Below, piece by piece: positions 42,721-46,301 of a stretch of 46,301 bases of DNA. Origin of the DNA: JAAYJR01 sp964495655 (GTDB lineage: Bacteria > Bacteroidota > Bacteroidia > Bacteroidales > Prolixibacteraceae); the NCBI GenBank assembly GCA_964495655.1, contig CAZBWK010000017.1, forward strand, positions 1 through 46,301. Direction: 5' to 3'. The notes below the pieces were generated by a model. It saw nothing but the letters and a program-made list of their open reading frames with translations, was not told the origin of the DNA and searched no databases. Both the position numbers and the translations under genes were made by a program. The first letter of the stretch is position 1. Each line of letters begins with the position of its first letter.

Positions 42721-43558
42721 TTATTCTAAGACTTATATCAAGAGCCTTTACCGAATGAGTCAGTGCTCCGATTGAAATATAGTCAACGCCGGTTTCGGCT
42801 ACTTTCCTGATACGCTTAAGGGTCATATTGCCGGATGCTTCAATTTTTGTTCTTTTATTGATCATATCAACAGCCTCTTTCATGATCTTTGAGGTCATAT
42901 TGTCAAGCATGATGATATCCACGTTGGCATCCAGGGCCTCCTTCACCTGTTCCATTGTGGCAGTTTCGACCTCAATTTGAATTCCTGCCGGGATTTTTTC
43001 ACGAATAGCCACAACTGCTTTTTTGATACTTCCGGCAACCTGGATATGATTATTTTTGATCATCACCATATCGTACAAACCAAATCTGTGATTTGAGGCT
43101 CCCCCCATCCTGACCGCATATTTATCCAGATAGCGGTACCCGGGCATCGTTTTTCTGGTATCAAGGATTTTCACATCGTAGCCTTCAACTTTTTTGATGC
43201 ATTTATCTGCATAAGTTGCTATTCCTGATAACCGCTGAAGAAAATTAAGAGCTTTTCTCTCTCCTGTTAATATCGCCCTGAAGTCGCCTTTAAACTCAAC
43301 AAGTACATCTCCCGGCCTCACTTTGCTGCCATCATGTATCTTTTCGTTCCATTCAATATCTTTATCGAATTTTTTAAATACCATTTCTGCAACCTGAAGT
43401 CCGGCAATTACACCTTCCTCTTTAACCAAAAGGATAGCTGTTTTTTTTGTATGGGGCGGTAAAAGATTATTTGTGGTGATATCACCTTCGCCTATATCTT
43501 CTGCAATTGCCAGTTCAAATAATACTTCGGCTGATTTTAATGTCTTCTCATCCATCAT
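42713..43558 (-). CDS. nadC: Nicotinate-nucleotide (quinolinate) phosphoribosyltransferase
   Basis: 281 residues. It converts quinolinate and PRPP to nicotinate mononucleotide with loss of CO2. Seen: EDIGEGDITTNNLLP at the N-terminus, LTGERKALNFLQRLSGIAT, ILDTRKTMPGYRYLDKYAVRMGG, HRFGLYDMVMIKNNH, IEVETATMEQ, DVDIIMLDNM and the C-terminal VDYISIGALTHSV. It follows nadB by 8 bases, in pathway order, so the de novo NAD route is encoded as a unit here. nadA is not in the window. Confidence 0.96.
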   Translation of the reverse strand: MMDEKTLKSAEVLFELAIAEDIGEGDITTNNLLPPHTKKTAILLVKEEGVIAGLQVAEMVFKKFDKDIEWNEKIHDGSKVRPGDVLVEFKGDFRAILTGERKALNFLQRLSGIATYADKCIKKVEGYDVKILDTRKTMPGYRYLDKYAVRMGGASNHRFGLYDMVMIKNNHIQVAGSIKKAVVAIREKIPAGIQIEVETATMEQVKEALDANVDIIMLDNMTSKIMKEAVDMINKRTKIEASGNMTLKRIRKVAETGVDYISIGALTHSVKALDISLRIID

Positions 43559-43566
43559 TTTTTACT

Positions 43567-45138
43567 CTATTTTCTAACAGGTTCGAACTGAATTTTTTTA
43601 TTTTTTTGTTGTATTGTATGCACTTCAAAATCGGAATTTTCCTCCGGAAAATCGCTTCTGATATGTCCTCCGCGGCTTTCTTCGCGCTTTAATGCAGCAG
43701 TGGCGATCAGGCTGCAAATAGTGGCGCTGTGATAAATTTTCATAAGGTAATAGTCATTTTGTTCATTACTGTATTTTTCCATTACCTCCCTGAAGTTAGC
43801 CAATGCTTTTTCTATACCTGTTTGGTTTCTTACAATTCCCAGGTATTTTGACATGATTGAAGCTGTGTTATTTTGGAACTCGAGAAATGTATTCTCATTT
43901 TCAGTGTTGATCGTAATGGGATATAAACTGCCTGTATCGCAGTCATTGCCGGTAAGTTGTGCAGCTTTTTCGCTTGCCCTTTTACTGAACACAAGGCACT
44001 CGAGTAATGAGTTGCTTGCCAGTCTGTTAGCTCCCATTACGCCGGTGGAGGCAGCCTCTCCGCAAATAAACAGACCCTCAATATTAGTTTCAGCATTGAG
44101 GTTTGTTCTTATTCCTCCTACCATATAATGTGCTGCCGGAGATACCGGCAGCAGGTCTTTGGTCATGTCAAGACCAAGCTTTTTAAGATGTATATAAATA
44201 TTGTAGAACCGGCTTTTAATTTTTTCAGGGTCCAGATGTTTGAGCGACAGGTAGATGTAATCTTTTCCTGAATCACGTATCTGTTTAAAGATACTGTATG
44301 ATACAATATCGCGGGGCGCCAGTTCAGCCAGGGGGTGTATATCTTTCATAAACCTGTTTTCGTTATGGTCAAGTAGCCAGGCCCCCTCGCCGCGCACTGC
44401 CTCACTGATCAGATAGGCATCTGTTCCTGGAATATAGAGCGCTGACGGATGAAATTGTATGAATTCTATATCAGCAATTTTGGCACCTGCCTCAAAAGCC
44501 AGGGCAATACCGTCGCCAGTTGCGGTATCCGGATTTGTGGAGCGTGCGAACAGTCTGGACAACCCTCCTGTGGCAAGAATAACTGCTTTAGCTTTGAAGA
44601 TGATATTGCTGCCCGTTTTAAGGTCTATCGCCATAATACCAGTTATGCGGCCGTTATTTTTAAGAAGTCTGACAACCGATAAATATTCAAAAGGGCATAT
44701 AGATGGTTTCTCTTTTACTTTTTCCAGGAAAAAAGAGGTCAGCACTTTACCTGTGGCGTCTCCCCCTGCATGCAAAATTCGCCGTTTGCTGTGGCCTCCT
44801 TCCATTCCCAGCAGATATTTTCCATTGTGCATATCGAACTTCATACCCATATCTATGATTTCACGAACCCTCTCAATACCTTCGTTTACCAGTATCCCGA
44901 CTGAATCCATATCACACAATCCGCGGCCTGCTGTGAGAGTATCCTTAATGTGGAGTTCGGGAGAATCGTCGCTGCTTATCGCAGCAGCAATACCTCCCTG
45001 CGCATAATATGAATTGCTTATATCAAGTTCTGATTTGGTTACAACAGCAACACTCCCAAATGAAGATGAGTGATATGCAGCAGTGAGTCCGGCAAGCCCG
45101 CTGCCTATAACAATAGTATCAAATTCAAATATTTGCAT
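43567..45138 (-). CDS. nadB: L-aspartate oxidase
   Basis: 523 residues from the ATG at 45138. It oxidises aspartate to iminoaspartate with FAD. The dinucleotide loop FDTIVIGSGLAGLTAA is followed by SYYAQGGIAAAIS, GREGAH-type GEGAWLLDH, HPSALYIPG, LAPRDIVSYSI and HYMVGGIRT, with GEAASTGVMGANRLASNSLLE near 350. All are family features. An in-frame ATG at 45186 would add 16 residues (MKEYSNFAGYSRDLSF), but a -7 box (45165-45172) lies between the two starts. The downstream one, which starts at MQIFEFD, is therefore the likely start. It heads the run to lptC. Confidence 0.95.
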   Translation of the reverse strand: MQIFEFDTIVIGSGLAGLTAAYHSSSFGSVAVVTKSELDISNSYYAQGGIAAAISSDDSPELHIKDTLTAGRGLCDMDSVGILVNEGIERVREIIDMGMKFDMHNGKYLLGMEGGHSKRRILHAGGDATGKVLTSFFLEKVKEKPSICPFEYLSVVRLLKNNGRITGIMAIDLKTGSNIIFKAKAVILATGGLSRLFARSTNPDTATGDGIALAFEAGAKIADIEFIQFHPSALYIPGTDAYLISEAVRGEGAWLLDHNENRFMKDIHPLAELAPRDIVSYSIFKQIRDSGKDYIYLSLKHLDPEKIKSRFYNIYIHLKKLGLDMTKDLLPVSPAAHYMVGGIRTNLNAETNIEGLFICGEAASTGVMGANRLASNSLLECLVFSKRASEKAAQLTGNDCDTGSLYPITINTENENTFLEFQNNTASIMSKYLGIVRNQTGIEKALANFREVMEKYSNEQNDYYLMKIYHSATICSLIATAALKREESRGGHIRSDFPEENSDFEVHTIQQKNKKIQFEPVRK

Positions 45139-45164
45139 GAAACTAAGATCTCGTGAGTACCCGG

Positions 45165-45172
45165 CAAAGTTA
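45165..45172 (-). promoter_or_regulatory. -7 box of the nadB promoter
   Basis: TAACTTTG on the minus strand matches TAnnTTTG. It lies 26 bases before the ATG at 45138 and inside the longer alternative reading frame, which is why the shorter start was chosen. Confidence 0.5.
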
Positions 45173-45252
45173 CTATATTCTTTCATTTTTTATTTGTCAC
45201 GGAAGGATTTTATGTATGTAAGGAGCCAAATTAAATTTTTCGTTTTTGCTTA

Positions 45253-45960
45253 TTAATCATCTGTTGCAGTATTCAACTTTTTACTTTTTCCTTCGACAAC
45301 TACCACTATTTCGCCTTTAGGAGGATTTTTAATATAGTAGTCAACTACTTCTGACAGAGTACCTCTTTTTATCTCTTCATATAATTTACTCATTTCCCTG
45401 CAAACACAAATACGGCGGTCACCTCCAAGATAATCATGCAGCTCTGACAATGTTTTCGTTAATCGAAAGGGAGATTCATAAAAGATCATGGTCCGGGATT
45501 CATCTGACAGCTCTGACATTCTTTTTTTACGGCCTTTTTTCCTGGGCAGAAATCCTTCAAAAACAAAACGGTCGGCAGCTAATCCCGACACAGCAAGTGC
45601 AGGTATGAGAGCAGTAGGTCCGGGAAGACACTCAACATCAATATCCTGTTCGATACATGATCTGACCAGCAGGAAGCCCGGGTCTGATATTGCCGGAGTG
45701 CCTGCATCGGAGATAAGGGCAACAGTGTTCCCTGACTTTATCTTTGCAGTTATGGAATTTATCTGTTTATGTTCGTTGTACTGATGGTGGGGAATGAGTT
45801 TTTGTTCGATGGCCAGATGGTTTAACAGTTTTGCGGAAACCCTTGTATCTTCTGCCAGGATAATGTCGGCGCTTTTCAGGACTTCTATAGCCCGCAGGGT
45901 GATGTCGCCAAGATTGCCGACAGGAGTGGGCACAAGGATCAGTTTTCCGGTCTTATTCAT
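45253..45960 (-). CDS. rsmI: 16S rRNA (cytidine-1402-2'-O)-methyltransferase
   Basis: 235 residues. It 2'-O-methylates C1402 of 16S rRNA near the ribosomal decoding centre using SAM. Seen: ILVPTPVGNLGDITLRAIEVL at the start (PTPIGNL motif), ILAEDTRVSAKLL, ALISDAGTPAISDPGFLLV, ECLPGPTALIPALAVSG, FEGFLPRKKGRKKR and FYESPFR. Length is somewhat shorter than E. coli RsmI (286), because only the tetrapyrrole-methylase core is present. The start overlaps the stop of the upstream partial gene by 8 bases. Confidence 0.95.
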   Translation of the reverse strand: MNKTGKLILVPTPVGNLGDITLRAIEVLKSADIILAEDTRVSAKLLNHLAIEQKLIPHHQYNEHKQINSITAKIKSGNTVALISDAGTPAISDPGFLLVRSCIEQDIDVECLPGPTALIPALAVSGLAADRFVFEGFLPRKKGRKKRMSELSDESRTMIFYESPFRLTKTLSELHDYLGGDRRICVCREMSKLYEEIKRGTLSEVVDYYIKNPPKGEIVVVVEGKSKKLNTATDD

Positions 45961-46300
45961 AGTGGAACCTGCGTTTTACCAGATTAATAAAATGCAGGCT
46001 GGTCTCGTTCTTTTTCCATTTGAAGTTGTGACGAAGATAATCTGCAGCTTCTTTCTCATTTTTCATAGAATCAAGAATATTTACCGTTTCTGAAAATTTG
46101 TTAGCATCATTGTCAAAAAGTTCACGAATATACTGAAAACGGTCATTGATACCTATGGCTGCCTTAATGCTTGCCAGGGGCCGGTTTGATAATTTAAACT
46201 CCAGTTTGTTCTGTTCGGTGATCATGTCATTGATAGATTTGGCTTTGAGGAAGCTGTCGCCTAACCGTGATTTGACATCAGTTATTTCGTCCGATTCCTC
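45953..46300 (-). CDS. Conserved hypothetical protein, 5' end outside the window
   Basis: The frame is open from the right window edge, so the protein is truncated at its N-terminus; 115 codons remain. It begins EESDEITDVKSRLG at the edge and continues through SIKAAIGINDRFQYIRELFDN, rich in charged helix. An internal ATG exists at 46225, but the upstream codons stay open and coding-like. I recognise the GINDRFQYIRELF type of C-terminus from Bacteroidota hypothetical proteins but know no function. It overlaps rsmI by 8 bases and is probably co-transcribed. Confidence 0.7.
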   Translation of the reverse strand, partial: EESDEITDVKSRLGDSFLKAKSINDMITEQNKLEFKLSNRPLASIKAAIGINDRFQYIRELFDNDANKFSETVNILDSMKNEKEAADYLRHNFKWKKNETSLHFINLVKRRFHYE

Positions 46301-46301
46301 A

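Noticed and set aside
44459..45007. 182-codon plus-strand frame inside nadB
   Set aside because: It lies antisense to conserved FAD-binding sequence and shows no recognisable motif.
45139..45186. 16-residue N-terminal extension of NadB
   Set aside because: It is interrupted by a promoter box at 45165-45172, and family proteins start near the FAD-binding strand.
1..46301. CRISPR arrays, prophage or integrative element
   Set aside because: No regularly spaced repeats, integrase, transposase, phage structural gene or attachment-site duplication was seen; the gene content is housekeeping throughout.

Overview
This 46.3 kb window is a gene-dense chromosomal segment of a member of the Bacteroidota, most like Bacteroidales or Marinilabiliales. 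The evidence is: -7 boxes of the phylum form TAnnTTTG upstream of many genes, very little Shine-Dalgarno sequence, an S46 dipeptidyl-peptidase, a DUF2723 (GT117) protein, a DUF4837 lipoprotein, a DksA-like protein without its zinc cysteines, a type-2 isoleucyl-tRNA synthetase, and the order nadB-nadC-coaX-outer membrane protein-TPR protein-lptC. G+C looks moderate (about 40%). The window shows no phage, insertion sequence, CRISPR array or rRNA. The only RNA gene seen is a tRNA-Gln cut by the left edge.

Layout. 1-5.3 kb: tRNA-Gln (partial), a DUF2723 membrane glycosyltransferase, then a minus-strand group (2-hydroxyacid dehydrogenase, a small membrane protein, a helical-repeat protein). 5.3-9.2 kb: a 472-bp intergenic region, an M48 metallopeptidase lipoprotein, lpxK and a purine nucleoside phosphorylase. 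9.2-13.1 kb: a DUF3267 zincin and a flippase on the minus strand, diverging from a GT4 glycosyltransferase and rnhB. 13.1-15.8 kb: rnhA and a DPP7-type S46 peptidase on the minus strand. 15.9-20.8 kb: M23 peptidase, dxr, rseP, tatA (with a strong terminator) and a DUF4837 lipoprotein. 20.8-23.5 kb: metF and a sulfatase lipoprotein, separated by a perfect 17-bp inverted repeat. 23.8-32.2 kb: ileS, a dksA-like gene, lspA, cysS and a compact riboflavin/folate group (ribE, folM-like SDR, folB, folK). 32.2-38.4 kb: the most unusual stretch, described below. 38.4-46.3 kb: a minus-strand run of rsmI plus a partial gene, then nadB, nadC, coaX, an outer membrane protein, a TPR protein and lptC.

Most of the window is housekeeping: NAD, CoA, folate and riboflavin synthesis, tRNA charging, lipoprotein maturation, and lipid A and LPS export. 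The best candidate for something undescribed is 32.2-36.0 kb. There a tetraheme NapC/NrfH-type quinol-oxidising cytochrome is fused in one reading frame to a SUMF1/formylglycine-generating-enzyme-fold domain that lacks the catalytic cysteine pair. Twelve bases downstream is a Tat-exported Gfo/Idh/MocA oxidoreductase lipoprotein, followed by a dolichol-phosphate-mannose-synthase-like GT2 and a polytopic GT39-like transferase with TPRs. I infer a membrane-quinone-linked envelope redox module acting on a glycan or carbohydrate, but the substrate is unknown. Two regulatory curiosities also stand out: a roughly 30-bp sequence repeated about 125-130 bp upstream of two unrelated minus-strand genes, and a short upstream ORF coupled by ATGA overlap to the M48 peptidase gene.
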